Shown one piece after another: positions 19,659 to 29,770 of a stretch of 64,000 nt of DNA. The notes under the pieces were generated by a model. It did not search any database, was not told the DNA's origin, and saw only the letters and a list, made by a program, of their open reading frames with translations. Each line of letters starts with the position of its first letter. The stretch's first letter is position 1. The translations under genes were made by a program, and so were the position numbers. Origin of the DNA: Bacteroidota bacterium (lineage in GTDB: Bacteria > Bacteroidota > Bacteroidia > Chitinophagales > Chitinophagaceae); the NCBI GenBank assembly GCA_023416995.1, contig JAEZGI010000081.1:62001-126000 (forward strand), in the 5' to 3' direction.

Positions 19659-20252
19659 CTACGGCACATTGATGTACTTGTGCAACTGCAGCGAGAATTC
19701 CCAGCGGGGGTGGGTTTTGATGTAATCGATGATAAGCGGGGTCATTTGCTGAGATTTTGACCACTCGGGCTGTAAAAAAAGTCTGCAACCCGGCGAAACC
19801 TGGCCAGCGAATTGTTCTGCCCAATCAAAATCGGATTTATTGAAGATGACAACCTTTAACTCATTCGCCAGTGGCAGAATGCCTGGTAAAGGAGCTTTGA
19901 ATTTTTTTGGAGAGAGACAGATCCAGTCCCAGTCGCCACTAAGTGGATATGAACCCGAAGTTTCAATATTGGTCTCAAAGCCGGCTTCATGAAGACTGCG
20001 GGTGAGAGGGCCGCAATCATGCATCAGGGGTTCGCCACCAGTTACAACAGCCAGTCTGCCAGGGTTGGTCGCAGCTGCGGCAGTGATTGATCCGATACTT
20101 TGCAGGGGATGTTTTCCACCGTCCCAGCTTTCTTTAACGTCGCACCACACACAGCCCACGTCACAGCCGCCAAGACGGATGAAATAAGCAGCGCGACCCT
20201 GGTGAAAACCTTCTCCCTGGATAGTATAAAATGCCTCCATCACCGGGAGCAT
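19659..20252 (-). CDS. queE: 7-carboxy-7-deazaguanine synthase
   Basis: A radical SAM enzyme of queuosine and 7-deazapurine synthesis, converting 6-carboxytetrahydropterin to 7-carboxy-7-deazaguanine. The cluster-binding motif CDVGCVWC (C-x3-C-x2-C) follows the typical FYTIQGEGFHQGRAAYFIRLGG start, and TGGEPLMH is also present. The conserved core begins at LPVMEAF, right after the ATG at 20252, which gives 197 residues. Longer starts (TTG at 20285 or ATG at 20363, the latter inside folD) cannot be excluded. No queC, queD or queF is in the window. It is transcribed with folD, 73 bp upstream. Confidence 0.92.
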   Translation of the reverse strand: MLPVMEAFYTIQGEGFHQGRAAYFIRLGGCDVGCVWCDVKESWDGGKHPLQSIGSITAAAATNPGRLAVVTGGEPLMHDCGPLTRSLHEAGFETNIETSGSYPLSGDWDWICLSPKKFKAPLPGILPLANELKVVIFNKSDFDWAEQFAGQVSPGCRLFLQPEWSKSQQMTPLIIDYIKTHPRWEFSLQLHKYINVP

Positions 20253-20325
20253 GGGTGCATCAATATTTACTGTTGATGTTTGCAATGAATGATTGTTGTC
20301 GTTTGTCGGCAAGCACAGGTTCCCA

Positions 20326-21234
20326 CTATTGTTTTTCCACTTTTGCCTCGTCAAGATCACCATGTTTTTCCTGGCAGGCCAGGAAGGTGTTCATCATCAA
20401 AGCGGCAATCGTCATTGGTCCAACGCCACCAGGCACGGGTGTGATGTATGAGGCTTTCTCCGAAACACTTTCAAAGTTCACGTCACCCTTAATAGCATAT
20501 CCTCTTTTTCTACGTGCGTCGGCGACCCGGGTGATACCCACATCGATTACAATTGCACCATCTTTCACCATTTCTGCCGTTACAAATTCAGCTTTGCCCA
20601 GGGCAGCAACGATAATGTCGGCCTGTTTGCATATTTCGTTCAGGTTGGATGTATGAGAATGACAAAGGGTGACAGTACAATTTCCCTGTGGCCGGTTCGA
20701 ACTCAGCAGGATGCTCATGGGCCGGCCCACAATATTGCTTCTTCCAATAACCACGGCGTGTTTCCCCGCAGTTTCGATTTTATAATGCGCAAGAAGCAAC
20801 ATGATTCCGTAAGGTGTTGCAGAAACAAAACCTGGCAATCCCTGCACGAGTTTTCCAACGTTTACAGGATGGAAGCCATCAACATCTTTTGAAGGATCGA
20901 TGGCGTTGATCACTTTTTCGTCAAAAATATGGCGCGGTAAAGGCAGTTGCACCAGGATGCCGTCTACATCCTGGTCGGCATTCAGCTCCTCAATAATTGT
21001 GAGTAGTTTAAATTCGCTGGTTTCCTCGTCCAGCCTGATCAGCGTGCTTTTATAACCGATCTCCTCGCAAGTCCTGACTTTGGAGCCGACGTAGGTTTCA
21101 CTGGCACCGGAATTACCAACCAATATGGCAGCAAGGTGCGGAAGTTTTTTTCCCTCAATGGCAAGTTGAGCCACCTTGATTTTAAGTTCCTCTTTGATGG
21201 CCTGTGAAGCGACTGCGCCGTCTAAAATTTTCAT
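20326..21234 (-). CDS. folD: Bifunctional methylenetetrahydrofolate dehydrogenase/cyclohydrolase
   Basis: A 302-residue FolD, interconverting 5,10-methylene-, 5,10-methenyl- and 10-formyl-tetrahydrofolate with NADP+. The catalytic tyrosine and lysine are in SETYVGSKVRTCEEIG, the signature DGILVQLPLP and the GRSNIVGRPMS nucleotide loop are intact, and TPVPGGVGPMT marks the C-terminal folate/NADP region. Full length. The start codon lies 4 nt after a strong -7 promoter element. Confidence 0.97.
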   Translation of the reverse strand: MKILDGAVASQAIKEELKIKVAQLAIEGKKLPHLAAILVGNSGASETYVGSKVRTCEEIGYKSTLIRLDEETSEFKLLTIIEELNADQDVDGILVQLPLPRHIFDEKVINAIDPSKDVDGFHPVNVGKLVQGLPGFVSATPYGIMLLLAHYKIETAGKHAVVIGRSNIVGRPMSILLSSNRPQGNCTVTLCHSHTSNLNEICKQADIIVAALGKAEFVTAEMVKDGAIVIDVGITRVADARRKRGYAIKGDVNFESVSEKASYITPVPGGVGPMTIAALMMNTFLACQEKHGDLDEAKVEKQ

Positions 21235-21238
21235 TGCG

Positions 21239-21270
21239 CAAAGGTATACTCATCAATTTAGCTCCCCAAA
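21239..21270 (-). promoter_or_regulatory. Bacteroidota-type promoter directly before folD
   Basis: On the minus strand TTTG (21267-21270), a 20-bp spacer and TACCTTTG (21239-21246) match the TTTG/TAnnTTTG consensus closely. Only 4 nt separate the -7 element from the folD ATG, so transcription probably starts at or next to the start codon. Confidence 0.65.
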
Positions 21271-21363
21271 GGCTTTTCCACATTTTTAGTTTAATTCTTT
21301 TTTCGTATTTGCCGGCGAATGGACAATGTGACGCAGGTGCATTGCAATTATTTATGAAATAAA

Positions 21364-22212
21364 ATGAATGGTGTGAGAGCGACTATGTGGGGACGGGCCT
21401 GGCTTTATCCGGGTGTTACGATCATTTTTATCTTCTATTGCGAATGGATACATGCGCAGTTGTTGCGGCCGATACAGATCGATGGATCGGCGGCTTATAG
21501 CAAAAATTTTGTTGATGTACTTGCGGGTGCCACCGATCCGGCTGCGATGATGGGACAGAATGGGTTTTCTGCGGGGGTGGCCGGCGAGCGACCTTATTTA
21601 TTGCCCGGAATGTCGGCTTTTATGTTTGCGGGAATGTATGCCACACACCGATCCTCGGCAGGATTACAGGTACAAATAAATGGTGCTGCCGGATACCAGG
21701 AATCATTGGCCGGGATTTCTTATGGCCGGCTTCTTGGCAAGATCAGGGTGGGAGCGCGGTTCAATTATCATAGAATTATTGTAGCAGGATATGGCAGTTC
21801 GGGAACTGCCTCAGCCGATATTTCATTGATCTGGGATTTAACTGACAAGCTGCGTGCAGGAATACTTTTGTTAAATCCTCTGCCGGCTTCATTCGGAGTC
21901 GATAATGCTGAAAAATATCCATCCGCATTCAGGTTGGGAGCGGGTTACGACTTGTCAAACGAATGTTATCTGTTTATTGTTGCTGAGAAATTTACTACCG
22001 CAACCGCAGATGTGAACTTTGGGTTACATTATAATATACGGCAAAAGTTATTTTTAAGACTGGGTATGCATACCGGGATCATGGGCCCGCAGGCTGCGGC
22101 GGGATGGCAGTTGCAACTATTCCGATTGTACATCACCGGTAGCTATCATCCCGAATTAGGACTTTCACCGGGCATTCAACTGATTTTCAAACAAAAAAAA
22201 TCAGATGAATGA
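21364..22212 (+). CDS. Outer-membrane beta-barrel-like protein of unknown function
   Basis: A 282-residue exported protein. A hydrophobic segment at about 14-32 ending in HAQ serves as signal peptide. The mature protein alternates glycine/aromatic-rich strands (GLQVQINGAAGY, GVRARF-like patterns) typical of a small barrel and resembles PorP/SprF- or PorV-type outer-membrane proteins of Bacteroidota in style, though I cannot assign it to either. Its stop overlaps the start of the next gene by 4 nt (ATGA), so the two proteins are translated together and probably act together. Confidence 0.72.
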   Translation: MNGVRATMWGRAWLYPGVTIIFIFYCEWIHAQLLRPIQIDGSAAYSKNFVDVLAGATDPAAMMGQNGFSAGVAGERPYLLPGMSAFMFAGMYATHRSSAGLQVQINGAAGYQESLAGISYGRLLGKIRVGARFNYHRIIVAGYGSSGTASADISLIWDLTDKLRAGILLLNPLPASFGVDNAEKYPSAFRLGAGYDLSNECYLFIVAEKFTTATADVNFGLHYNIRQKLFLRLGMHTGIMGPQAAAGWQLQLFRLYITGSYHPELGLSPGIQLIFKQKKSDE

Positions 22213-24272
22213 AACGCATATTGTCAATGGGTTTAATGCTACTTTCAGGGGCCGTTTTTGCCCAGCAGGAGAATGGTGTTCTGACCACCCAGGAAGAATT
22301 GCAGGCGGAAAGTATGGCAACTGATGGTGAAACAGAGCAGGATGACGACGAGTTTGTGCTTTCGATGGCCGATTTTCGCAAACACCCGATGTCGTTAAAC
22401 ATGGCAGACGCAGCGGAGCTTAGAGAGCTGCGGGTGCTGTCGGAACTGCAGGTACAATCACTGATACGCTACCGGATTTTATGTGGCAAATTGATCAGTA
22501 TTTATGAGTTGCAGGCGGTACCTGGTTGGGATTTATTAACCATAAGCAGGTTAAAGCCATATATATCTATATACGAACCGGCCAGGGTGATATCAGGTTT
22601 GAAAGAACGGTTAAGAACGGGGCAGTCTTCTGTCATGCTTCGGACTTCAATAGTGCCCCAGCTTTCGGAAGGCTTTATTAAAGATGATTCGGGTACTGCG
22701 AAATACTCTGGTAACCCCTCAAGAATGATGGTTCGCTACCAGTATAATTACAAGAACCTTTTACAATTTGGACTGCTGGGCGATAAGGACGCCGGCGAAC
22801 AGTTTTTCAAAGGTGTTCAAAAAGGGGGATTTGATTTTTATTCTTTTCACATTTTTGTAAGGAAGCTTGGACGATTAAAAGCGTTGGCTGTTGGGGATTA
22901 TACGGTAAGTATGGGCCAGGGCTTGATCCATTGGCAGGGTAGCGGGATGAGAAAAAACGCCGATGTTATGTTGATAAAACGCCAGGGCGAGGTTTTAAAA
23001 CCGTATCGTTCTGCCGGCGAGTATAATTTTCAACGAGGTGTTGGGAGCACGTTACAATTTAATCACTGGACGTTCACTGCTTTCGCTTCTTACCGCCGGC
23101 TCACGGCCACCCTGGACGCTGATTCGTCCGGAAGTTTTGTTAGTTCGATCGTTACATCAGGCTATCACCGAACGCTCACTGAACAACAAAAACGAAAAAA
23201 CCTGGCTGTTTACAGTGGAGGCATGGTGGTTCGTTATGCACTTACGGGAGGAAACATTTCGGTCAATACGATACAATACCGATTGGCGCTGCCCATAAAA
23301 CCACAACCAAAACCGTACGATTTATATGGTATCAGTGGCAGTTCCTGGAGCAACTACAGTGTGGATTTCGATTACACGTTCCGTAACCTGCACACTTACG
23401 GAGAATTGGCTGCTGACCGTAACGGCAATATTGCGTTATTAACAGGAGCCATGCTCAGCCTGCACCGGAACCTTGATGTATCGTTGGTGTACCGGAATTT
23501 GCCGTCTGCTTATCAATCAATGGCCGGAGGTTCGTTCACGGAGAACAGTGTACCTTCTAATGAAAAAGGGTTCTACTCCGGTTTGGTGTACCGTCCACGC
23601 GTGGGCTGGATAATAAATATTTATGGTGATGTCTTCCGGTCGCCCTGGGTCAGGTTTACAACCGATGCACCTGCTTCGGGTTCCGGATATCTTATACAGG
23701 TGTTGCATCAGCCGAATAAGCGAACAGAAATCTATTCGAGATTATCTGCGGAGACAAAATCATTGAACGTTGCCGGGTCGATTATAAATCTTCCTGAAAT
23801 CAATCGGGTGCTAAAGCGGGAATGGCGTTTCCAGGTTTCAAACCAGGTAACACCTGCGATAATGCTTCGATCGCGGGTAAGCATCAGTTCATGGGGCGCG
23901 GAAGCTTCGGCTCAGCGGGAACAGGGCTTCCTGGGTTTTGTTGATGGCATATGGAAACCCGGAACTACTTCCCTGTCTGGAAGTATCCGGCTGCAGTATT
24001 TTGATACAGATAGTTACAATACGCGGATTAACGCTTATGAGAATGGTCCTCTGTACGATATGAGTATTCCCGCTTTTTATGATAAGGGGTGGCGGTATTA
24101 TATTAATGTGTTGTGGAGACCGTTCCGAAAAACGAAGCGCGGTGACCTTAGATTTTATGGCAGGATTGGTTCAGTTATTCAATCTGAAAAAACATTTTTT
24201 GGCTCCGGGCTTGACAAGATAAACCGTTCATCCAAAAATGATTTGAAGCTGCAGGTGATGCTCAACTTTTGA
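22209..24272 (+). CDS. Helix-hairpin-helix domain protein with C-terminal barrel-like region
   Basis: A 687-residue exported protein. The signal peptide (MKRILSMGLMLLSGAVFAQ) is followed by an acidic linker (EQDDDE at 43-48) and a ComEA-like helix-hairpin-helix region at about 58-120 (LNMADAAELRELRVLS, YELQAVPGWDLLTISRL). The remaining ~550 residues have barrel-like strands rich in Tyr, Arg and Gly. HhH motifs usually bind DNA without sequence preference, but here the domain would sit in the periplasm next to an outer-membrane barrel. The family is widespread in Bacteroidota but uncharacterised as far as I know. Translationally coupled to the barrel protein before it. Confidence 0.8.
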   Translation: MKRILSMGLMLLSGAVFAQQENGVLTTQEELQAESMATDGETEQDDDEFVLSMADFRKHPMSLNMADAAELRELRVLSELQVQSLIRYRILCGKLISIYELQAVPGWDLLTISRLKPYISIYEPARVISGLKERLRTGQSSVMLRTSIVPQLSEGFIKDDSGTAKYSGNPSRMMVRYQYNYKNLLQFGLLGDKDAGEQFFKGVQKGGFDFYSFHIFVRKLGRLKALAVGDYTVSMGQGLIHWQGSGMRKNADVMLIKRQGEVLKPYRSAGEYNFQRGVGSTLQFNHWTFTAFASYRRLTATLDADSSGSFVSSIVTSGYHRTLTEQQKRKNLAVYSGGMVVRYALTGGNISVNTIQYRLALPIKPQPKPYDLYGISGSSWSNYSVDFDYTFRNLHTYGELAADRNGNIALLTGAMLSLHRNLDVSLVYRNLPSAYQSMAGGSFTENSVPSNEKGFYSGLVYRPRVGWIINIYGDVFRSPWVRFTTDAPASGSGYLIQVLHQPNKRTEIYSRLSAETKSLNVAGSIINLPEINRVLKREWRFQVSNQVTPAIMLRSRVSISSWGAEASAQREQGFLGFVDGIWKPGTTSLSGSIRLQYFDTDSYNTRINAYENGPLYDMSIPAFYDKGWRYYINVLWRPFRKTKRGDLRFYGRIGSVIQSEKTFFGSGLDKINRSSKNDLKLQVMLNF

Positions 24273-24579
24273 GTTGTTAAGAAATGTTTATTTTTTTTGC
24301 TCAACTTCTCATGAAACTTCTCTAAATTTAACACTTCGAAAGGCCAGGATAACCCCATACGATCAAAATCCTGCAAAATCCAAACCTGGGAAGGGCTAAT
24401 TGGCTAGTGGAGACCGATTCTGATTCCAGATATGTAGCATTTAAGATAATTCTTCTACGTATTGCAGCAGTTACAAGTTCCCGCTTGTCATATGTTAACA
24501 GTTGCCGTTCCCCCTTTTTAACAATGTTCTTTTTTATTTGGTTATTAAGTCTCGATTCACAACTAAAATTAACAGTTAC
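24273..24579. other. Intergenic region upstream of susC-like gene
   Basis: About 300 bp without a gene. It must hold the promoter of the SusC/SusD pair, but I see no TTTG-N19-TAnnTTTG match of good quality and no clear hairpin. The open frame reaches back to 24502, but the added residues look non-coding. Confidence 0.5.
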
Positions 24580-27500
24580 ATGAGAAAATCTCTAACACTG
24601 CTGGTAGTGCTGGTATTCTGTTCGGTACTGGCTCTGGCACAGGTCCGCGTAATATCCGGACTTGTATCAAGCGCTCCCGGCACACCACTCCCGTTCGCTT
24701 CAGTTACCATTAAGGGTACAACGAAGGGAACTACAACAGATGCAAATGGAAATTTTAAACTGGAAGCTCAGAAAGGGGATGTACTGGTCATCTCCGCTGT
24801 AGGCACCAGGTCTACTGAAATTACGGTAGGCGACAACAACACTTACTCAATTACTTTGGAGGCAAGTGGCGATCTGAGCGAAGTAATCGTTACTGCGCTT
24901 GGTATCAAGAGAGACGTACGTTCTGTGGGTTATGCGGTTCAATCTGTTTCTGCGGAAGACTTAACATTCTCAAAATCAGTGGATGTCAGTTCATCACTCG
25001 CCGGTAAAGTTGCTGGTGTGAAACTGGTTGGTTCTCCAAGTTCAACTTATGATAACGCGACCATCACGATCCGCGGTATCAATGGTTTGGGTGTAACCAA
25101 TCCTATCTATGTTGTTGACGGTACCATCACCGACCAGAGCAACGTTGATATGGATAATGTAGAAAACATCTCTGTACTGAAAGGACCTGCTGCAACAGCA
25201 TTGTATGGTCAGCGTGCCCTGAACGGTGCAGTACTTGTTACTACAAAAAAAGGTAGCAGAAAAGGCCGCACATCGGTTGAATTCAACCTGGGTGCAGCAA
25301 TGGAGAATGTTTCTATCATTCCAAAATATCAAAATAGCTACGCGGGCGGATATAGCTACAATGCGCCGGTTTTTGAATTTGATCCTGCGATTCACCCGGC
25401 AGAATGGGCAAGTTTCGACGGACAAAATATCCTTGATTACGGTGCTGATGAAAGCTGGGGCCCCCCCATCGATGGCAGACAATACCGATCATGGTCAAGC
25501 TGGTACCCAGGTGAAAAATTTGGCCAGCTGAGCACATTAACGCCACAGCCAAACAACGTAAAAGATTATTTCAAAACCGGTGTTAACCTCAACAACTCTG
25601 TTGCAGTTAGCGGAGGCGGCGAAAACTATAACTTCCGTCTGAGCTATGCGAACCAATACCGTACACTGGTGTTGCCAAATACCAGCCGTGAAAGACACCA
25701 GATCGGTCTTAGCGGAAACTTTGATGTGAGCCCAAAGATCAGCGTTGTTACTGATATCGCATATACGCTTACCAATACAAAAGGTCAACCGTATGAGCAA
25801 TACCGTAATGATGGTCTCAATGTTACGCAAGGTTTCAACCAGTGGTTTCAGCGTCAGCTCGATATGAAGGAGATGAAGACTTACCGTCAACCGGATGGTC
25901 GGGTTAATTCATGGAACATTGGTGATCCAAATTCTTCAGGTAATATTGATGACATTGTTCGTCCACAATACTGGGATAATCCTTATTTCATTTCCAGTGA
26001 AAATTACCGCACAGACAACCTGAACAGGTTAGTGGGTAACATCGGATTCGTATATAAAATAAATGATAATTTCCGTTGGGAAACGAGAATCAGACGCGAT
26101 TTCCGCAATGACAAAGGCGACAACAGGATTGCTACAGGTGGTCTTCAGTTAGATGCATTTGGTCTTAGCCAACGCGTATTCAGCGAAATGAACTATGAGT
26201 CCATTTTGTACTTCAACGAAAAAGTGAAAGACTTCTCTTTTGATGCTTTCCTGGGGGGTAATATCAGGAAGTTGAAAGATGAAGGTGTATCTATGTCTAC
26301 TGCTGGTGGATTAACCTTCCCTAATTATTTCAACATCGCGGGTTCCGTTGCTCGTCCAAATACAGAGAATACTTTCCGTGAAATCATCACCAGGAGTATT
26401 TTTGGTAAAGTCGGTGTTGGCTATAAGAACTTTGCGTTCCTTGAAGGGACATTGCGTTATGATGCATCCTCAACGCTGCCTGTCGCCAACAACTCTTATT
26501 ATTATCCATCAATCACAGGTTCGTTGGTGCTTTCAGATCTTTACAAAGGAGACCTGAGAAATGTGATCTCATTTGCGAAAGTTCGTGCCGCTTATGCTAC
26601 TGCAGCTACTGACCTTGGCTTTAATGAAGTAAACGTGTTGCTTAACAATGGTAGCCTTTACCAGGGCAATGCATCACTTGAAATTGCTAATTCTTACCGT
26701 TCAGGCGCCATCAGACCAGCTCTTGTAAAAACTTATGAGTTTGGTGCTGACGTTCGATTCCTGAACAACAGGATCGGTGTTGACTTTGCATATTATGTAA
26801 ATAACAATACCGACCAGATCATCAATCTTACAGTTGCCCCATCAAGCGGTTTCTCTTCTGCGCAAATCAATGCAGGAAATATCCGCAGTAAAGGTTGGGA
26901 ACTTAGCCTGTCCGGCACACCGGTTCAAACCAAGGATTTCAAATGGGATATCACGCTTAACCTTAGCCGCAACAGATCAACTGTTGTTGAACTGGCAGAA
27001 GGTTTAACAAACGTGGTTTATGGAACTACCTGGAACAATACATCAATTAATAACCGTGTTGGCAAAGACTGGGGTATTTTCGTTGGCCGTAAATACAGAA
27101 GATTCCAGGCGAAAGATGGCAGCGGTAATAATATAGAAAACGAAAACAATGGTAAGATTGTAGTAGGTAACAACGGTATTCCATTATTTGATCAAAACCA
27201 GGAATTTGGAAGCATGCTTCCTGATTATACCGGTGGTGCTTATTCTACCTTAAGTTACAAAGGATTTTCTTTGTCTTTCTCACTTGACTTCCAGTCTGGT
27301 GGTTTGTTCTTCTCTTCAACCAAAATGTTTAACCTGGGTACCGGTTTGTCTGAATACACTGTGGGTGTTAACGACAAGGGTAATGACTGGAGACTTCCAC
27401 CTGCACAAGGCGGTGGTATATTGTTTCCAAACTCAGTTAAGGCAGACGGTTCGGCTAATACTACTTACATCAACTCAAGAAACTACTTCTACACTTCACT

Positions 27501-27774
27501 TCAGAACGGTTCTGGCGAAGAGTTCATTCTTGACGCAAGCTATCTTAAGTTGAGAGAAGTACGTTTTGGTTATGATCTGCCTGCAAAATGGTTTGGTGGC
27601 AAATCAGTGTTCAAAGGAATGAATATAGCGGTAACAGCATCTAACCCATGGTTGATCGCTGCTCCGTCTAAAAAATATGGTGTAGACGCATCCGAACTTG
27701 AAGTTATCTGGAACGAAGGTGGTCAGTTGAGCGCTGTAAGAGGTTTTGGTATCAATCTCAGAACCCGGTTATAA
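24580..27774 (+). CDS. SusC/RagA family TonB-linked outer-membrane protein
   Basis: A 1064-residue TonB-dependent transporter subunit. From the ATG at 24580 there is a signal peptide (MRKSLTLLVVLVFCSVLALAQ), a carboxypeptidase-regulatory-like domain (about 25-105, with GTTKGTTTDANGNFKL), the plug domain (LGIKRDVRSVGYAVQ, RGINGLG, VLKGPAATALYG), and a 22-strand-type barrel ending in GFGINLRTRL. With the lipoprotein encoded next it forms a pedal-bin importer of large nutrients across the outer membrane. No glycosidase, peptidase or sensor sits nearby, so the substrate is open. Confidence 0.96.
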   Translation: MRKSLTLLVVLVFCSVLALAQVRVISGLVSSAPGTPLPFASVTIKGTTKGTTTDANGNFKLEAQKGDVLVISAVGTRSTEITVGDNNTYSITLEASGDLSEVIVTALGIKRDVRSVGYAVQSVSAEDLTFSKSVDVSSSLAGKVAGVKLVGSPSSTYDNATITIRGINGLGVTNPIYVVDGTITDQSNVDMDNVENISVLKGPAATALYGQRALNGAVLVTTKKGSRKGRTSVEFNLGAAMENVSIIPKYQNSYAGGYSYNAPVFEFDPAIHPAEWASFDGQNILDYGADESWGPPIDGRQYRSWSSWYPGEKFGQLSTLTPQPNNVKDYFKTGVNLNNSVAVSGGGENYNFRLSYANQYRTLVLPNTSRERHQIGLSGNFDVSPKISVVTDIAYTLTNTKGQPYEQYRNDGLNVTQGFNQWFQRQLDMKEMKTYRQPDGRVNSWNIGDPNSSGNIDDIVRPQYWDNPYFISSENYRTDNLNRLVGNIGFVYKINDNFRWETRIRRDFRNDKGDNRIATGGLQLDAFGLSQRVFSEMNYESILYFNEKVKDFSFDAFLGGNIRKLKDEGVSMSTAGGLTFPNYFNIAGSVARPNTENTFREIITRSIFGKVGVGYKNFAFLEGTLRYDASSTLPVANNSYYYPSITGSLVLSDLYKGDLRNVISFAKVRAAYATAATDLGFNEVNVLLNNGSLYQGNASLEIANSYRSGAIRPALVKTYEFGADVRFLNNRIGVDFAYYVNNNTDQIINLTVAPSSGFSSAQINAGNIRSKGWELSLSGTPVQTKDFKWDITLNLSRNRSTVVELAEGLTNVVYGTTWNNTSINNRVGKDWGIFVGRKYRRFQAKDGSGNNIENENNGKIVVGNNGIPLFDQNQEFGSMLPDYTGGAYSTLSYKGFSLSFSLDFQSGGLFFSSTKMFNLGTGLSEYTVGVNDKGNDWRLPPAQGGGILFPNSVKADGSANTTYINSRNYFYTSLQNGSGEEFILDASYLKLREVRFGYDLPAKWFGGKSVFKGMNIAVTASNPWLIAAPSKKYGVDASELEVIWNEGGQLSAVRGFGINLRTRL

Positions 27775-27800
27775 TCACTTAAGCTTAAAAAGTACACACA

Positions 27801-29273
27801 ATGAAAAGACTAAATAAATTAACGCTTATCCTGGGAGTAGCCGGTCTGTCGATGTTGGCGCCAGGTTGTAGCAAACTGGAAGATTTTGGTGATACAAACC
27901 TCGATCCAACCAGGGTTAGCGTTGCCTCGACGAGGTCATTATTGACAAATGCGCTTCAGAACAGTATTCCTACTGCTACATTTGGAAACACAACTGCTAA
28001 CCTTTACGTACAATATCTGTCTGAAGGACCATACCCCGGCGGATCATTGTATAGCGGTTTGAACTTTGCAAATGACGGATGGTACACTGGTCCTTTATAC
28101 AACCTGCAGGCGATCATTGATTACAACTCTGATCCCGAAAGGATGAACAGGGAAGCTGACCCCGGAGCAAACGGTTCACATGCTAACCAGATCGCTGTTG
28201 CGAGAATATTGAAAGCTTTCAGTTACTGGCACATGACCGACCGCTGGGGGCCTATTCCTTACGAAGAAGCACTGAAAGGTTCAGAAAATTTCACACCTGC
28301 ATATACTGCACAGGATGTGATCTACAAGGATCTCTTTAAAGAACTTAAAGAAGCTGTTGCTCAGATGGATAATGGTGCTGGCCCTGCCGGTGATATTTTC
28401 CTCGGAGGCGACATGGATGCCTGGAAAAAGTTTGCTAATACACAGCGGATGATCATGGCGCTTCGGTTGTCGAAAGTTGACCCTGCGCTCGGTCAACAGG
28501 AATTTGTTGACGCAATGAATGCCGGCGTTATCACCAGCAATGCAGACAACATGTTGTACAGCTTTGTTGCTGGAGATCCAAATAACTTCAACCCATGGTA
28601 TAATAACTATTCCGTGTCATTCCGTAATGACTTTGCGCTTAGTAAAACGATGGATGATTTCATGGATCCGCTGGACGACCCACGTTTGCCCGTTTACGGT
28701 GAGGTATTGCCTTCCGGTGAAGTTGTTGGACTTCGTTATGGTAGCAACCAGGCTGTAAATATTCCAAACGCTTACAGCAGAATCGGAGATTATTTCCGCG
28801 GTCAGGGTTCACCAGCTGCCGTGTTTACCTATGCACAGGTATTGTTTTCTATGGCAGAGGCCGCTCACCGCAACTGGATTCCAGGTGGCGATGCAGCTGC
28901 TATGGATTACTATTATGATGGTATTGCGGCATCTTGGGAACAATATGGTGTGTACGATGCAACAGAGTTTGCATCATATATTGGAAAACCAGCTGTTGCA
29001 TATTCACCAGCTAATGCGGTTGAAAGAATCATTACTCAAAAATGGGTACATCTTTATCTGAACGGCTATGAGGCCTGGGCAGAGTGGAGAAGAACAGGAT
29101 ATCCTGCATTGCAACCAGCTCCTGATTATGTAAGTTCTGCTAACGCTATTCCAAGAAGACAGGCTTACGGAACGAATGAGCGCCTGGTGAACAAAACAAA
29201 TTATGAAGCTGCTGTGACTGCTCTTGGTGGCCCCGACAATCTTTATACAAGGATTTGGTGGGATAAACCATAA
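27801..29273 (+). CDS. SusD/RagB family nutrient-binding lipoprotein
   Basis: A 490-residue lipoprotein with a lipobox (LAPGC, Cys23). It is the lid and ligand-binding partner of the SusC-like barrel 26 bp upstream. The sequence has the SusD-like_2 style: NLDPTRV near the start, AVARILKAFSYWHMTDRWGPIPYEEAL with the TPR-like helices, and YEAWAEWRRTGYP near the C terminus. This subfamily often lacks a polysaccharide locus around it. It is followed by a strong terminator, so susC and susD form a two-gene operon. Confidence 0.95.
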   Translation: MKRLNKLTLILGVAGLSMLAPGCSKLEDFGDTNLDPTRVSVASTRSLLTNALQNSIPTATFGNTTANLYVQYLSEGPYPGGSLYSGLNFANDGWYTGPLYNLQAIIDYNSDPERMNREADPGANGSHANQIAVARILKAFSYWHMTDRWGPIPYEEALKGSENFTPAYTAQDVIYKDLFKELKEAVAQMDNGAGPAGDIFLGGDMDAWKKFANTQRMIMALRLSKVDPALGQQEFVDAMNAGVITSNADNMLYSFVAGDPNNFNPWYNNYSVSFRNDFALSKTMDDFMDPLDDPRLPVYGEVLPSGEVVGLRYGSNQAVNIPNAYSRIGDYFRGQGSPAAVFTYAQVLFSMAEAAHRNWIPGGDAAAMDYYYDGIAASWEQYGVYDATEFASYIGKPAVAYSPANAVERIITQKWVHLYLNGYEAWAEWRRTGYPALQPAPDYVSSANAIPRRQAYGTNERLVNKTNYEAAVTALGGPDNLYTRIWWDKP

Positions 29274-29307
29274 CAAAACGCAGATTCACTATAAAATCTG
29301 GTTTTAT

Positions 29308-29350
29308 AAACGGGTTGTTTCCATTCCGGAAACAACCCGTTTATTTTTTC
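29308..29350 (+). terminator. Rho-independent terminator after susCD
   Basis: A perfect 15-bp stem (29308-29322 with 29328-29342) around the loop ATTCC, followed by ATTTTTTC. It closes the SusC/SusD operon. Confidence 0.93.
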
Positions 29351-29427
29351 GGCAGATGGTTTTTTCAATAAACCAAGGTTACCTTCGGACGATTACTATA
29401 TTTTGTAACTCAAATCAAATAGCGAAG

Positions 29428-29742
29428 ATGGACAATCCTAATCAGGCAGAAAACCAGATCAACATTGAGATTTCAGAAGAAACGGCAGAAGGACAATATG
29501 CAAATCTTGCGATCATTACCCATTCGCATGCGGAATTCGTGATCGACTTTGTAAACGTGATGCCGGGTACACCTAAAAGCAAAGTCAAATCCAGGATCAT
29601 TTTGACACCGCAGCATGCGAAACGTTTTATGAAGGCATTAGCCGATAATGTTCAGCGATTTGAAGCTGCCAATGGTAAAATCCAGGATTTGGAGGATGTT
29701 CAGATTCCATTCAATTTTGGAGGTCCGGTAGCACAGGCTTAG
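29428..29742 (+). CDS. DUF3467 domain-containing protein
   Basis: A 104-residue soluble protein of the DUF3467 family, common in Bacteroidota and of unknown role. The core reads YANLAIITHSHAEFVIDF, VMPG, and ILTPQHAKRFMKAL. The ATG at 29428 is chosen because the conserved part begins shortly after it; the frame reaches back into the terminator but that part is not coding. A short TATATTTTG-like element lies about 30 bp upstream and could belong to its promoter. It converges with radC. Confidence 0.9.
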   Translation: MDNPNQAENQINIEISEETAEGQYANLAIITHSHAEFVIDFVNVMPGTPKSKVKSRIILTPQHAKRFMKALADNVQRFEAANGKIQDLEDVQIPFNFGGPVAQA

Positions 29743-29770
29743 AACTGGTGCCGTTGAAACATGGATTTGT

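Noticed and set aside
20252..20363. Longer N terminus of QueE
   Set aside because: The extension overlaps folD and lies before the conserved start of the family, so the ATG at 20252 is used; a TTG at 20285 remains possible.
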